A DNA stretch of 64,000 nucleotides, from contig NC_084889.1 of the NCBI RefSeq assembly GCF_958979055.1, forward strand, positions 26,552,261 to 26,616,260, in the 5' to 3' direction. The notes beneath the pieces are model-generated. The model had not been told where the DNA came from, searched no databases, and saw nothing but the letters and a program-made list of their open reading frames with translations. Source of the stretch: Alnus glutinosa (Eukaryota; Streptophyta; Magnoliopsida; Fagales; Betulaceae). The position numbers and the translations under genes are program-made. Positions 21,821 to 36,215 of the stretch are shown piece after piece; the stretch's first letter is position 1, and each line of letters opens with the position of its first letter.

Positions 21821-24800
21821 TTCTCCCACTTGGCCTTTATGACACATGACTTTATGGTATTAGGTTCTTTAGTTTGGCCAATCACTTATGGAATCCTCCC
21901 ACTCAGATAAGAAATGTTTCACACGAATCATGGCGGTAAAACCATTATAAAATTAGGTCGTTCCTTCCATGTATCACGATGTAAAACACTCCTTACATGA
22001 GTACCTTATGGATAATCAAGCTTTATGAATGAACTTCCTATAAGTCATTTGGGTCCAACTTTATTTATCCTCATGGATAAAATAACAAAATGTGCACAAA
22101 ATCTTTATTATCATAACTTTATGTCTATAGACCAAAAAGAGACAAACCAAGCGAAAATGAATTAATGAGTCTCATATATTCCACATGACTTTATTCTTTC
22201 TTTACCGGTAAACTTTAAGTCATGGGATCCGCAATCATTAATTCAGTACTTATATGCTCAATAGACCCTTTATGTCTCTTAATGTTATCTCTCGTACTGA
22301 GATACTTGATGTCAATTTACTTCTGCTTCTACTCTTTATTCTTATAAAAGAAGATTATAGTAGAATTACCGCAGAGTATCTTTATGGTCTAACTGTAAAA
22401 TCGACAAGATTGAGACTTTCAACAAATGTCTCAACCATCATGCCTGTGTACTAAATTCATAGCACGCTAGACTTTTAGCTTTCTTGGTAGACGTAGCAAC
22501 TATAGTCTGCATACTGCATCTCTAGGATATATCCTTCAATAAAAAGATATATACCCTAAAGTAGACTTTCTACTATCTACACAATCAGCAAAACTCAAAT
22601 CTGAACAACTAACCACCTTCAAATGGAAAGTGTATCCTTAGGTTAAGTTGTACTTCTTGGTTCCTTGCATATACCGCAAGACTTTATTTGCAGCACTTTA
22701 TTGACTCAATATACTCATTGTCAGTCATATGGTTATGTATAATGCAGACACTTAAAACTTTTCATCTGCCCTTATTCCAATACCTTTTGGGACATTAATC
22801 TATATTTAATTAGTCCCTCTTAATTGCTACTGAAGGTGCAAATCCTTCATTCTAAATTTTTCCAAAACTTTTTCAATGTAGGCCTTCCGAGACAATGTTA
22901 ATATTCTTTATGTCTCTGTGAATCTCTATGTCAAAAGACATAAGAGGTTTCACCCAAATCCTTCATTTCAAAGTTTTGTGAACTTTATGTAGCAAACCTA
23001 AATCACCACTTGCAAATATAGGACTAGAAAGATTACTGTACTCCCACTGACCTTAAGGTATATATACTAATCAACAAGGTTTTCTATAAACAATAACCTT
23101 GTAAAAAGTATCTTACCATTGAGAGATCTATCACAGCCCATAAATAGAATTCTTTAATTTGCAAGCTTTCTGACTGTTATTTATAAAACCTTTTGATTGT
23201 TTCATGTAAACCTCGTCCTTAAGATCCCTATTTAGAAAAGTTGTTTTCGCATCCACTTAATGTAGCTCTGGATCAAAAATAAGCTACTAATGCTATGATC
23301 ATCTTGATGAACCATCCTTAGACACTGGAGAGAATGTTTCACGATAATCAATGCCTTCCTTATGAGTAAAACCATTGGCTACGAGTCTAGTTCGACCCTT
23401 CAGCCATGGACTTAACTCTCACTTCATGGCACTGAATCTCAATGAGGAGTTTTCTCCATTCATAACATGTGAAAACAAATTTGGATCATCTTTATGTCCA
23501 ATGTCAACATCAGACTCTGGGAGATATACAACATGATCACTAAGAATTGTTGATCCACTTATTCTATAGGATTTTCTTAATTCTACTTCCTCTGCATTTT
23601 GCAATGGGAGAATAGATTTTGAACCTGTTCTGTATGAGTTGGTTGTTCTAGAAGTGATTGTGGCTCAGGATAATCAATCTGATTTTCCCTGAATACAATC
23701 AATCATCCTCTATGAGGAGGAGATTTGGCCAACTCTAGTGCTTCCTCAAATTCCAATTTATGTGAATGAGCACTCCCACTAGGTTCCGTATCCTCTAGAA
23801 ATTTTACAATCAACAACTCTAGGCTTATATGAAGGATAATAACATTAAAACCCTTTAAAGTTTACTAGATAGCTTATAAAAGATCCACTGGTTGTCCTTG
23901 AATCTAATTTCCTAAGGTGAGGATTATAAATCCTCTCTTTAGCAAGGCAACCCTATATGTGTAAATAATGTAAACTAAGCTTCCATCTATTTCATACTTT
24001 AAAAGGTGTCATAAGGACAACCTTAGATGAAATCCTGTTTAACATATACACAACGGTCTTCAAAGCTTTACTCTATAAGGGTAATAGCAGATTAGTATTA
24101 CTAATCATTTCCCCTACCTTAATACTCTATGCCTATATTAGATCTTATGATCTTTATATTGTTTCTCTTCTTCTTCCTTATAGATATTGAAAGCATTCAA
24201 TACCCCAGCTTTAATATTTAGAAGATAGAGATACATAAACTTTATATGGTCATCACTAAAAGAGATAAAAATATCTCTGACCATTTAGGCAATGAGTATG
24301 GAAAGGTTAACATATTTCAATGTACATGATCTCAAGAATTTTAAAAGGCTCTCTTTGGCACCTCTAATGGTTTTGTTGGTATGCTTTCCCTTATGCAGTC
24401 CACACAAGTACCAAAGTCAGTAAATCACCGACTTTTATTTTCTCTATGGAGATATATTTCAATCTCCAAAGTCATAACAAGGGCATTTTTAAATTCTCAA
24501 AGACTCTACTTTACGTCAACATCACTATGCAGAAATAAACAAATAATTTTGTTTCAAAAATTGGGACGTAGGTCAATTTTAAATAGATTTTAAATAAACC
24601 CCAATCAATATTCCACCAAAAATAAGAAAAATTTCAAGTTTAAAATAAAAATTGAAATTTTTAATAAGCCAAACTAGAAAATAGATTTCAAAAAGATTAT
24701 GGAATATAAATCATTTTTGAGGTCAAAATTATAACTGAATTTTAAAATTAACCTATAGATCCCAACAAGCTCAAATTATAAACACGTGTTATCCATTTTA

Positions 24801-25443
24801 AAAAGGACTCTGCATTTGTGTTGACAATGTGGATTGTTAAACCATAATCAATCCACAATATATTTGATTGAGTCACTAAAAGAGATTCAGGACATACTAG
24901 ATATGGAGATTATCTTTATTTTAAGTCATTTCTTATACTTCATGCAATCTTTCTTTATATGCCTTTAATTTTCCTTATTGCATGAGAAATAGGTATCTTG
25001 ATTGCTATAATACTTTATTGGCACTTTATTCTCATGCTTTAAGTGTTGGACATGGTTGCATTTATTGGTCCTTCCCTTGACATAAGTAATTATGTGAACA
25101 CTTTATGAATTCTCTCATATCCTTGAACACACATGGTTAGAAGTTTATTTACTAACCATTTATCCTTACGTGTGTTACAAGATAAAATTTTACACTTAGA
25201 AGAGAAAATTTAAAAATAAAATGACCAATAATGACTTAAAAAATTTCAATCTTTAGGGACTTAAGCTAAACTACAATATCCTTCATTCCCATAATGGAAT
25301 TAGAAACACTCAAATGAAAAAGTATATTAATCTTTTTCCAGTCAGAAAAATATTACCATAAAGTATTGAAATATAAAACTACCAAAGTAGAGTATTATGA
25401 ACAGCTGCAATAACCAAGAAAATAAACACTTTAATGCTATGAA

Positions 25444-25994
25444 TTAACATTATTTTAAATTAGCCAATGCCAATTTAAATAGTAAATTTCAACCTACCTG
25501 TGGGCAAAGGTTGCATCACGCATGAAATTTACTCTTTATTAATAAGACTAAGGCAAATTTAAATATTAAAAAAATAAAATTCTCCGTACCTGTGGGCAAC
25601 CGAAAGAAATTTTACTTTTAATACTAAATTTGTTATCTTATTCTAATTAAGTCATAAAAATAAAAACTTCCCTGCGGGGATAAGTAATTAAATTTATGAA
25701 TTAATTACAAGACAATGTTAACTTTATTTTAAATTAGCCAATGCCAATTTAAATAGTAAATTTCAACCTACCTGTGGGCAAAGGTTGCATCATGCATGAA
25801 ATTTACTCTTTATCAATAAGACTAATAAATTTAAATATTGAAAAATAAAATTCTCTGTACCTGTGGGCAACCGAGAGAAATTTTACTTTCAATACCAAAT
25901 TTGTTATCTTATTCTAATTAAGTCATAAAAATAAAAACTTCCCTGTGGGGATAAGTAATTAAATATATGAATTAATTACAAGACGATGTTAATT
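25444..25994. repeat. Tandem repeat, two units of about 275 bp, inside the Copia remnant
   Basis: Units begin TTAACATTATTTTAAATTAGCC (25444) and TTAACTTTATTTTAAATTAG (25719). Each contains ACCTACCTGTGGGCAAAGGT and GTACCTGTGGGCAACCGA. A start of a third unit follows. Confidence 0.85.
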
Positions 25995-26039
25995 TTTCTA
26001 TATGAAGTTCACGTGTACGATCTTTATGCAATTATTATA

Positions 26040-26275
26040 AAATCGAGATGCTGTGGCTCTCCCAAAAATCGTAATAATCAATCTGCAGTTTATGAACATC
26101 TAACAAAATTCTTTATGATGTTCATATGTGTAATCCTGATGTAATTATCATTAAAAATCGGGATGCTGTGGCTCCCCAAAATCATAATGATAACTACGTG
26201 TGTGTAATCTTGATGCAATTATCATCCAAATTTGGGATGCTGTGGCTCCCCAAAATCAATATGATAATTGCGACT
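26040..26275. repeat. Three short repeats with the GATGCTGTGGCTC core
   Basis: The cores lie at about 26048, 26162 and 26237, each followed by CCCAAAATC-type sequence and preceded by ATTATCAT. They lie in the untranslated or gag-proximal part of the Copia remnant. Confidence 0.75.
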
Positions 26276-27300
26276 TTATTAACATCTAACAACTTTATAG
26301 ATGCCCCCTCAATAACCCCAGAAATATAACAAACCAATACCTAAATGGGGTAAACAGCATTTTCCAATGTGCAACCAGGTGAGTTCCCAGGAAAGTGAGG
26401 GGGGTCACTTGGACACACTTAAATCCCAAGACTTTCCTTGCCAGAACTTTTCTAGACATTGCATTCTTGGATATTACTGTAAACACACCAACGTATATGG
26501 TATTGTTAATTATTCTTAGGTCTCTAGGCATCAAACAATTTATATATAACAATATAAATTCAACAATTAAAATATATTCCTCAATATATGTATTAAAGAA
26601 ACAATAATCTTAATATACAACACTATAAATAATAAGTGGAATAAAACTGCAATATGAAGACATAATAAAACACATGACCCAATGGTTTAGTAAGTGGCCT
26701 TAAGCCCTTTACACTTGGTCGACCCAAGTTCTAAACCCCACATAAGCCTATTGTTTTTTAATTCTTGATGGGTTACTGAAATGGGTTACTGAAATGGGTT
26801 GCTGTATTGGGTTGACCCAATTGGATTAACCCACTTAATTGGGTTGGGTATCTGTATTGGGCTGACCAAAATAAATTAGCCCACTTTATGGGGCCCCTTT
26901 TTTTTTTTTTTTTAACTGCAAATACTGCAATTGGGCTGACCCATTCGGGGCGGCCCAGTGTCCAGTCCGACCCGTAATTAAAAAAATAATAATAAAAAAA
27001 ATTAACCCGACCCGACCCGGATTCACTTGATGGGTTGAAAACCTACCCGGTGGCCCAGGCCCGAAAATTAAGCCCCAGCCCGAAAAAACCCCAAGACCAG
27101 AATTACTTTATGGATCGAAATCATAACCCGAATGCCCAAAATGACCCGAAAATACATATGCTGACCCGAAAACTGAAAACCCTACCCCCCCCCCCCCCTT
27201 TTGCCGCCGCCACCTTCAGCGCCGCCGCCACCCTTCAGCGCCATCCCTTATGCGGCGGCCAAGAGAGGCCGCCGCTCTGACGACCACGGCGACCCTTAGG

Positions 27301-27526
27301 TTGTTATTTTTGCATACCCCAAGGTGGCAAGGAGCTCTTAGAACATTTTGATACCACATAGAGCTTATTGCAAATCCGGTAAATCATATGGACTGATTTT
27401 GCTTTTTTTTTTTTTTTTTTTTCCCTAAAAAAATCCCATATAGTGTTAACAAAAAAGAAAAAAGAAAAAACCCACAAGGGAGGAGAGAAAACATCTCAAT
27501 CCCAAATCAGAAAAATGGGATGGACC
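27301..27526. repeat. Right copy of 223-226 bp direct repeat
   Basis: Repeats 21171-21393 with a longer poly-T and a few substitutions, then runs directly into sequence equivalent to block A from about 9113. Confidence 0.9.
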
Positions 27527-28851
27527 CTCTACCTATAGTTGGGTCAAGGACACCAGGCTGTCAAGCTCAGTTATTGCATTTAACAGATTGTGGGCAGGCA
27601 TGTCCTTCGCTCCTCTTTAGACTTGTATGGGCCGTGATATTTTGGAGCTGAGCCACTATGCAGTCAACTGATATGGATGCCAAAGCAAGTCCACAATCTG
27701 AATTCAGAAAATCTCTTTTAATTCTGCACATCTATGTACGAGAAGCCATCGATGTCATGTGTAGATAGAGATCCTTAATCTTTACCCCAACAAAGTACGT
27801 AGAAGTACGATGGTGCTTGACCCTAACAAAACCGCTCATGACGAGCCAAGGGCCATGATCGATTGTGAGAGACTCTTGGGGAGCGTTGGTGGCACAACTG
27901 AGATGAGGAAGAGAAACAAAGAGCATGAGAGAGATCTAGGGTCTGACTTAGTTTATTAAATGGTTCACATGTCATGAATCTGGGCCATGTCTGAAATTCG
28001 AAATTGTTTTTTAAATATAAGAAATGTATTAGTTACGTATTTGGCCATGTCAAAGTCATATCATGTTCGATGCATATTGGACATTGACACACCAGTGTTT
28101 TTGGAGTATCTGTGCTTTATGGCTCCACTCTATAGCCAGGCCTTCTACCAACACTAAACATACCACAATTTAATCCCGTAACATGTTCCACTTTATAGCC
28201 AGGCCTTCTGTCGCAACTTCTGCTGCACGTTAATTGCCATAGTTTCATTTGAAATTTCTATAGTCTCTGTTTACGTTCTTTTGACCCCTTACTCTTGATT
28301 GCTTTGCACTTGTTCCAGCATTCTCGATTTGAATTTAATTATATTATCCTTCTTTAGCTGTATTTTCATTCCCATATATGCTAATAGAAATGATGCTATT
28401 GATTGTTAACATCTTTTGGAGGAGTCTAGGTTGTTTCAGTAGGATGTAATTAATGGGTTTTTTTTGGAATGTTATTAATCTGCTTGTTTACTCTCTCTCT
28501 CTCTCTCTGCTAATGTTTATCTTGATTCTTTTTTCCTTGTGAATACAAATTTATGTTTTTTTTTTCGCAAACCCCAACTTAGTTAAGTCAGCATCATGTT
28601 CTATGCAGTTCGTTCTTTCACAAATTTGTCAAATTGCTTTTTGGGAGGCTTGCCTTCAAATCGTCATATCTTGATCAAAGGTGCATGATTATCTATGATT
28701 GTTGTCTCAGAGTCAGAAATTTGTTTGCGAAACCAAACTAAATGGCTTAATTGGACTGTCCTGTATGACTTTGACGAATGATTCACTGATTACGAAAGAG
28801 GTGTCTTTCTCTGTTTCAAGTTTTTTTGATATCATCATTATTTTTTGACAG

Positions 28852-29195
28852 GCAACCTGAACAGTGGGGCATAAATGTTGCATTTCATAGCAGCTTGAAG
28901 GGGTCCTATGTTCTAATCAAATCTGGTACATTGCATTATACAGCGAGTAGTTTTATGAACATTTAATTTTCATGGCTGATGCCCGTGTGTTCTGGGTGGG
29001 GCTTTTGGGGCGTTGTTGCTTTGGGTTATTTTATGGGTGATATTCGACCTGATTCACGAATTGCCCATATTTTAGCTTCATATGATTATGAATAATGGTT
29101 TTGAATCAGTCTTATCTGATTAATGTTAGTTAATCTGGTCTGTATTTTTAATTTTTGGTGCTTTGATATCCCCTTAAATGGCCCCTCGAAATTGA
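28852..29195 (+). other. Copy of the eRF3 3'-UTR exon (block B)
   Basis: The same acceptor and exon start as at 10438. In B it lies 9.3 kb from the orphan eRF3 exons because of the Copia segment. Confidence 0.4.
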
Positions 29196-30115
29196 TTATT
29201 GGTTTCTATTTATGATTTCGAGTAATTTATTAAATTGATTTCTGAATTACATTCTCTCAATCAACAAAAATTACTGTTTATGCCTTGGAGCCTATTAATA
29301 TAGCCACGAATGCAGGAGGTAGTTGAGCAGTGATAAATGCTATTATCCATGATGTTGATTTTACACATGTTCTAACTAGAAAGTCATGGTTTCGGTGTCT
29401 TGCTCGTTTGATCAGAGCATTGGTTGAAACTCAGTAATTGCTAACTATGCTAAATATGTTTGTTTATAGAGAAATGTTATAGACCTTAATTTAATTATTA
29501 TTATTTTATAAACGAGGGTTGCCTAGTAGGATGGGGTGGGATGACGGAATGAGATAGAGTATACTATATAGCATTACTCTTGTTTATAGCTCTCTACCTT
29601 TAAATGTTTCAGCCTCAACCCCCATGGGAGGTTAGATCTCCATCTCCAATCTCTTTTTTTTTTTTTTTTCTTTTAGCAGTTATTTTTAAAATTTGTTTCT
29701 AAATCTGACGTAGTACTTTTTATATGCGACTTCTCATTATTAGTCTTGCGTGTAAAAATTGGACAGAACGATCAATTAGCCGGAGATGATATAACAAAAT
29801 TAAAAACCTAGTTTTGATTTGGTATAAGATTCAAACTCAGGGAATTTCTATGAGAATTTTCCTGAAAATTTTTTAAAAAATAAAAATAAATTTTTTGTTA
29901 AATAAAAGTTCTTTGGAAACCTTTATTTATTTATTTAATTATTTTTTGGTAACTGTTTGGAAACCTTGTTAGTAGGGAAGCACGAGGCCTGTAATACGTG
30001 GAATAAAACATTACCATTTCCAAGTGAAAGCAACTTTACATGGTTTCCGATGGGTTACTTTTAGCTTCAAAAGTTTAATTAGTCAAGTGGGAATAGGATC
30101 CTCTTCATTTCATAT

Positions 30116-30526
30116 AAGGGTGGGCAAATTATGTCTACTATCTACTTACTTATCGAATTGAACTGAATTACAATCGATTACCTATTGACTTTACCGATTA
30201 ATTTCGGTTCGGTAGTCGGTATAAAATTTTGTTCTGAAAGTCGGTTCAATAACCAAACTGAACCACCTTTTTTTTCCGATTGATTAACCGAACTGACATA
30301 AAACGAAACGATGTTGTTTTAGTAAGAACAAAAAGTTTGATTTTTTCTTTTTTTTTTTTTGTAAAAAAAAAAAAAAAAACGTTGTCGTTTCATTACCTAT
30401 GTTAATCGACTTAACTGATCGCCTATTAACTGTTTAATCGACTTAATCAAAATAAATTTACTGATTCTGACAAAAGTTGGTTAACCGACCGAATTAACCG
30501 CCTACCGAACTGATACCAACCCCTAA
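30116..30526. mobile_element. hAT-like MITE (copy B)
   Basis: Copy of 11701-12117 with the same TTTCATAT flanks (30108-30115 and 30527-30534). It was inherited through duplication, not inserted anew. Confidence 0.65.
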
Positions 30527-32353
30527 TTTCATATTATCTATTTTATGGTCGGAATTTAACGTTAATATGTTTAATAGTGTACATGATTTTACATTATTTA
30601 AAATTTTAAAAGACGTGTTAACATTGACTTTATATATATCGTTAGATAAATCAACTTTAAATTTTGACTTTTTATTTAAAATTGATAGTAATAAATGGAG
30701 ATAATTTTATTGCCTCTAAGTGGGGTTTGCAATAGAAATTGCATACATGTTTATCATTAAATTATAAAAAATCCATTTGGAACAGTGACAACGTGACATT
30801 TCAAACTAGTTTTGGAATTCTTTGAATATGTGTATATAGACATATATCTTGAATTAATAATTGATAAAACATTCTTTGAATGTTGTTAAGAAATGGTGAC
30901 AATTTTTCCATCCAAAGCATGTGAATCAAATTAGTTACTGGACTTCTTGAATATTATAAATCAATGATAAATAAATCCTTTCGCTTTTGTTCTCTCGGCT
31001 TCCAAAACTTTTATATATTTTTTCTAAAGTAAGATTATATTAATAAAATTAATTTTTTTATTAAAAAAAAAAAAAAAGAGAAGAACAAGTCACAAGGAGG
31101 GGGCGGGGGCCCAACAAAGACCATTGGTTTAAAATATATATATAATTTTTGGATTGGGCTAAATAAATGGCGGGACTCCAATGGCTTCTTGGCACGTAAG
31201 CCAAAAAAGAGGCAGCTAGATATGACCATTTTTTAGGCAGTTAAGAGGATGAGTTACTTGGAAAAACTCCTATTGCGACAGTAAGAAAACTTGATTGCCA
31301 CAGCAGAGAAGATTGCACTGAGATCAATATCTGGCGAGAGAGATGCCTTGCCTATGACGCTTGGGGAGTATCGAATTTGGATTTAGGAATCTTTATACGA
31401 AAAAAATGGGACATCATCTAGAGAGAGAGAGAGAAGGCAAAGGAATGAGAGGTACAGTCAAGTAACTAGCAAGTGAAATGAAAAAAAGTGACTACGCGTG
31501 TAGCCCATGTGTGTCGGGGCGGTGTGAGTGATACACATGGTGGAGGCGAGCAGGGAGGAGTGGTTCAGAGGTGGGCAAAAGTGATGGAGTGGCATGTAGA
31601 AAAGGTGAAGGCGGACAAAAAGTCAATCCGGCTTCAAAAAACATCAACAAAAAGAGAAGAAAAAAAAAAAGAGAGTAAGGGAAGGAGAAGGAGAGTAGGG
31701 TAGCAGGGTTTGGGGGAAGGAGATGGAACTCCTTCCCCCAAACATTAACGGAAGGAAGAGTTTCTTGGAAGAGTTTCTCGCTCTTTAAAGTTGGATAAAG
31801 CTTTTATGCTTTTTCTCCCTATGCGAGAGAACTTTTATACTTGCTCGTCCATTATTTATACGAATAATGCTCTCTATTTTACAAATTTGAGGCTTTTCGT
31901 ATTTCATACATATAAGCATTCAATTAAAGATGAAAAAAAAATAAAAAATTTTTGAAAGTTTTAGTGTGCAAAAATATGTCGTAAGGAAAAGATTTTGAAT
32001 AGATGTGTCTTGAATCCATACCACCATCTTGCCAAGTGAATGTTAACCGAGTGCTTATTTCTTGACCTTAAAAGCATCACCATGCAATTGAACACAATTT
32101 ATAAAGCGAAGTGAAGCGCCAATATAAAACCAAAATAACTAGTTATACTAATAGTTGTGCGCTATTTCCGAAATAACTAGTCGGAATAGCTATTCAGTTT
32201 CCTTAGTTTGGTGACAACATATTTCTACGCTAAAAATTATGATCAACAAGCTGCATCGATCTTTTCTTACAACCATATCAAAAGAGCGCCTCAAAAGAAG
32301 ATGTCCTTAAGTTTCACAATAACTTCATTATTAATGACAAACTAAGAAGCTAA

Positions 32354-35300
32354 TTAATCCCTTGCTTTGCGTTTAAGAAGAGCAAAGAAATTAGCGGGAT
32401 TGCTGAACTCAGTAAAGGAGACTTGATGGTCAAGTTTCTTTCTGACAGAGTCAAAGAAGTTGTTTGAAATCGCATCTCCAAAATGTGCCTTGATCTGTCC
32501 TTCCGTTGCGGCTCGCAAGCCAGATGTCATTATTTGGGATTTGGGAAGGCTGCCAAGTTCTCCCACTACGACGGGAGGCAACTCCTCCATTCTCTCTATG
32601 CTAAAACACCCGTTTCCATCCACTGCAGCTTCCACTTCTTTCGGAGACATGTGATATACTGGCATATTAAAGGAGTCTGCTTCTTCCTCTCCAACTTTAC
32701 CCTGAATGAAACAAAAAAGGGGAAAAAAAAAAAATACACATATTGACTATAAATGACCATATAATTTCATATAATTTGAGGAGGCGCGAAAGATATGAGT
32801 CTTCGAAGATAGGTGAAATTAAGATTCAGTGCAATTGTCTGCTCATATTGATTGCAACTTGCAATATGGGCACGCAATTGTGACAAAACCCTTGTGAGGC
32901 TCACTTGTCCAGACAGGTGTTCGAGCAGCCCAAGACTGCTCAAACAGGTAGACCCCACAATTGTCTGTCTAGTTCGGGACAATGGGAGAACGACGGAAAA
33001 TGATTTAGGTTAAAACCATTTTACACGTCATAAATGTTATTTTCTTTGGTTAACTTAAAACATTTTTAGATGAACCAATATTTTATGTTGCGTCAAACAC
33101 TCAAAAATAGGAAAAGCCTTCGCGGGAAAATATTTTATGCCGGGGGAAATACAACAAAAACTTGGGTTAGCTAATGATTTCTTACCGTCCTGACCATGTC
33201 CGCGAGGCATGACTCGAAGAGGCTATACGACATATTTTGTGCAGTTTGAGAATGGAGGGTTCCATTGCGGCGGCCGCAGAAGACAAGTGCGATCAATCCA
33301 CCGGTCACCAACTCTTGAGCCCTGGCCTGCAGAAAGCACTCCATGTCCTCAGCAAATTGAGTTTCATAGGCCTTAACAACTTCATCTTTCGAATTGGCGC
33401 AGTAGATTCTCCCTTTATTCCAAGCAGGAGAGGTTTTGTCAATAATCGATTTTGGGACTCCCGAAAGCCAATGGTTGGCATAAGAAGCATGAACAAAGTG
33501 CAAAGATGCATTGGGAAACAAGCGGCTGTAGAAAGAACCCGCCACGGCCCCCGCATAATATTGTCTGTCCGGTGGGAGGGATGCGAAGAGTGTGTTGAAA
33601 TCGTTAGAGACGTGATCGTTGAAGAAGACTTGAAATTCAGGGAGCTGAGAATGGAGTCCTTGGCATTCGTACTTCAACCGCACTGCTTCAATTATGTTTT
33701 GCACTGCGAAAAATGTATTAGGCCCAGTAGAGCAACCTAAATCTGCAATTCGAAAGGTGGTTGACGAAAGAAAGTTGGTGGCGTCAAGCTTTTCAGCAAC
33801 TGATTCAGTTATTAGCTCTTTTGCAGTGTCGATAACTCCTCTCTGAAACACACGAGATCTTGTTAGAAAATAAAGATGTTAGAATTTTTAAAAAGTAATA
33901 TTTTTTAGTAGACAGTCATACTACTCTCATACAACACCTCTCTGAAACACACGAGATCTTGTATTTTGAATTTTGAGTCATGATGAAAAGGAGAAAGATA
34001 TATAAATAATACAATAAAAAAAATTAAGCAAGGACAAACCAACACTTTCGCTTCTTCTTCTTCTTCTTCCTTTTTTTTTTTTTTTTTTTTTTTAATGTTT
34101 TTCTAACTTTTTTTTAATTTATTTTTTATTTAGGGTATAATTGTAATTTTGTAATGATTCTATCATATAATGAAATGGACAAAGATTTATTTATAACAAT
34201 CCAAAGTGCAAGGAGTAATAAGACAAAATTAAAACCACCATTTAAAAATAACCTATTGTAATCTTCCCTCAGCTTTGTGACAAGTAAGTCCTTCCATCAT
34301 ATTTTTCATCTAGCTTTTAGCAGAAAATTTGCAGCTTCTCTGTATCATACCAATAAAAATATGACTTGTGTATTCATATCCACACCGCTATGCAACAAAT
34401 GTAAAGACAAGCAGTTTTCTTCTAATAACATGTCCTTTGAGTCTATTAAAATGACTTGTTTTTTTAATATCAGAGACAAGTTGAAATGAATTTTATTAAA
34501 AAAACATGTGAATTTCACATGCTATTAAAAAATTTGACACACGTCATTTTCATAAATTAGGTTGAAAGAATTTATTCCAACTCAATTTAGAGAAAATCTT
34601 TGTTCCAAAAGTAATTATGCCTACATTTTCTTTTCTTTTTATTTTTCTTTTATTTTCCAAAAAAAATAAAAAAAATTAGCGAGGCTGAAGATGGCAATGA
34701 GAGGTACGTAAAGATCTTAACCCAATATCACCTTTGACACCCCCAACCCCGTATGCATTAGGATCCCCGACCCGTATAACAGTAGGTGGGGTGAAGCCAC
34801 CCTCACCGTCCACTCAACAAGAGTAAAAATCCACCCACGTAGACCAATGTGTGCAAGGGTGGAGTTTTAGCCCCTTCCTTGGGAGTGGAGCGTGCAGAGA
34901 GTAGGCAATATAGGTGAATCTCCGTTACCCTCCACCGCCCTTCTCCATCTTCTCTTTTTCAGTAATTATATTGAATATGATTTTAATAATAACACGGATC
35001 TAGCATTAGTGCAAATTAGTAGCTACCTCTTTTGAAAGGTAAGTGAATCAAATTCATTCACACTCGCCATACCAGCGTGAAAGTGAACCCCGCTTTCTAA
35101 TGTTGATAATAATTGTAAAGCTTAATTGGGTCTTAGCCATAGTAGTTGAGAGAAAGGACATAGACTTTAAAGGGTTACTTGAAAGACTTGGTTGTGCTTG
35201 TGGGAGACCACTATGGCGTTGACGTGTGGCGGTGGGCTATGAGTATTTATTTGTCTTTGTATTGTTAAAGCACGTAATTGGATTAGAGAAATCCTATTTG

Positions 35301-35775
35301 GTTGACTGATGTTGTATAGCAAACACTGGGTCACAGTCAAATTCAGTCTTTAAAATTTTTTTAATAAGTTTTTACTGATTCAGACGCTGACTTTTAACGT
35401 TAATCATATAAAAAATTAAAAAAATAAAAACTAGTCAAGTTCTTCAGATTTCATCACCCATCTTCTCCCCCTCTCTCTCTCTCTCTCTCTCTCTCTATAG
35501 ATTAACGTACACTTGCCTGGATCGCCTTTCAAATGAGTACGTAGGCCCGATCTATATATAGTCTCATTGTTTCCATTACAGATATATATATATGGAGATC
35601 TGAGTTGAGAAATCGACAAAACAGATATGGATAGGAATGAATCAGCTAGATCTAACGAAAGAAAGTGTTCATGTAGAGGAGAGACTACCTGGTAGGAGGA
35701 GTTGTTGGAGTAGCTATCGTCACTATCTCCACCTTTCATCGGATATGCTTCAGACGGTTTCGATGTTTGCTCCGC

Positions 35776-35781
<6 letters not shown>
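32354..35781 (-). CDS. SABATH family carboxyl methyltransferase, copy B
   Basis: Exons 35689-35781, 33186-33842 and 32354-32701 encode 365 residues. The protein matches copy A except for one visible change near the C-terminus (DAISNDFF in A, DAISNNFF in B). All SAM-binding motifs and the HASYANHWLSGVP pocket are intact. It also has the duplicated intron 1 acceptor (decoy exon start 33941). The flanking 5' CT tract and TATA-like sequence are the same as in A, so dosage rather than a new function is the likely difference from A. Confidence 0.92.
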
Positions 35782-35812
<31 letters not shown>

Positions 35813-36095
35813 CTATTAACTATTAGTCTATTACCTCTATGCCTCTATTATACAATTAATATAGAATGGCCAAAAAGTCAAGGAAAGCCCATGTAGTCTT
35901 CGGTTGTCTAAAATTGTGACGAGTGGCATACTCAACTTCCACATGCAATATCTTAGGATATTTAAAGAGGAGTAATGCTAGCCCTACCCCTAACTTTGAC
36001 TCTCAAATCTACACACCCGTTAGTTATATATATATATATTTTTTTTCTTCTTTTGTCCTTCACTCTCTCTCATACAGCGAGAAATAATTAACTAT

Positions 36096-36180
36096 AAGGG
36101 GTAGTTCAATCAGCTAGAGACCATGCCTCATGAAGCGGAGGTCACTAGTTCGAATCTCTTATCCCCCTCTTGTGTGGACA

Positions 36181-36213
<33 letters not shown>
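36096..36213 (+). mobile_element. tRNA-derived SINE (copy B)
   Basis: Duplicate of 17685-17803 with A- and B-box-like sequences and poly-A. Confidence 0.6.

Positions 36214-36215
<2 letters not shown>

Larger units (their letters stand above)
21394..27300 (-). mobile_element. Decayed, truncated Ty1/copia element (minus strand)
   Basis: The element lies reversed. A 3' LTR occupies 21394-21820, followed by a polypurine tract (CCAAGTGGGAGAA on the minus strand). Going right, minus-strand frames show RNase H and RT remnants full of stops (about 22450-23300), then [26 protein letters not shown] text near 23345-23405 and a pre-RT region at 23419-23604 (VVYLPESDVDIG). Integrase and gag are barely recognisable further right. 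No 5' LTR or primer-binding site is seen at the right end. About 26700-27300 (GGGTTACTGAAAT repeats, a C-run and GCC-rich sequence) is of unknown origin. Confidence 0.75.

Noticed and set aside
25444..25994. CRISPR-like direct repeats
   Set aside because: Only two long adjacent units with no spacers, in a plant retrotransposon remnant.
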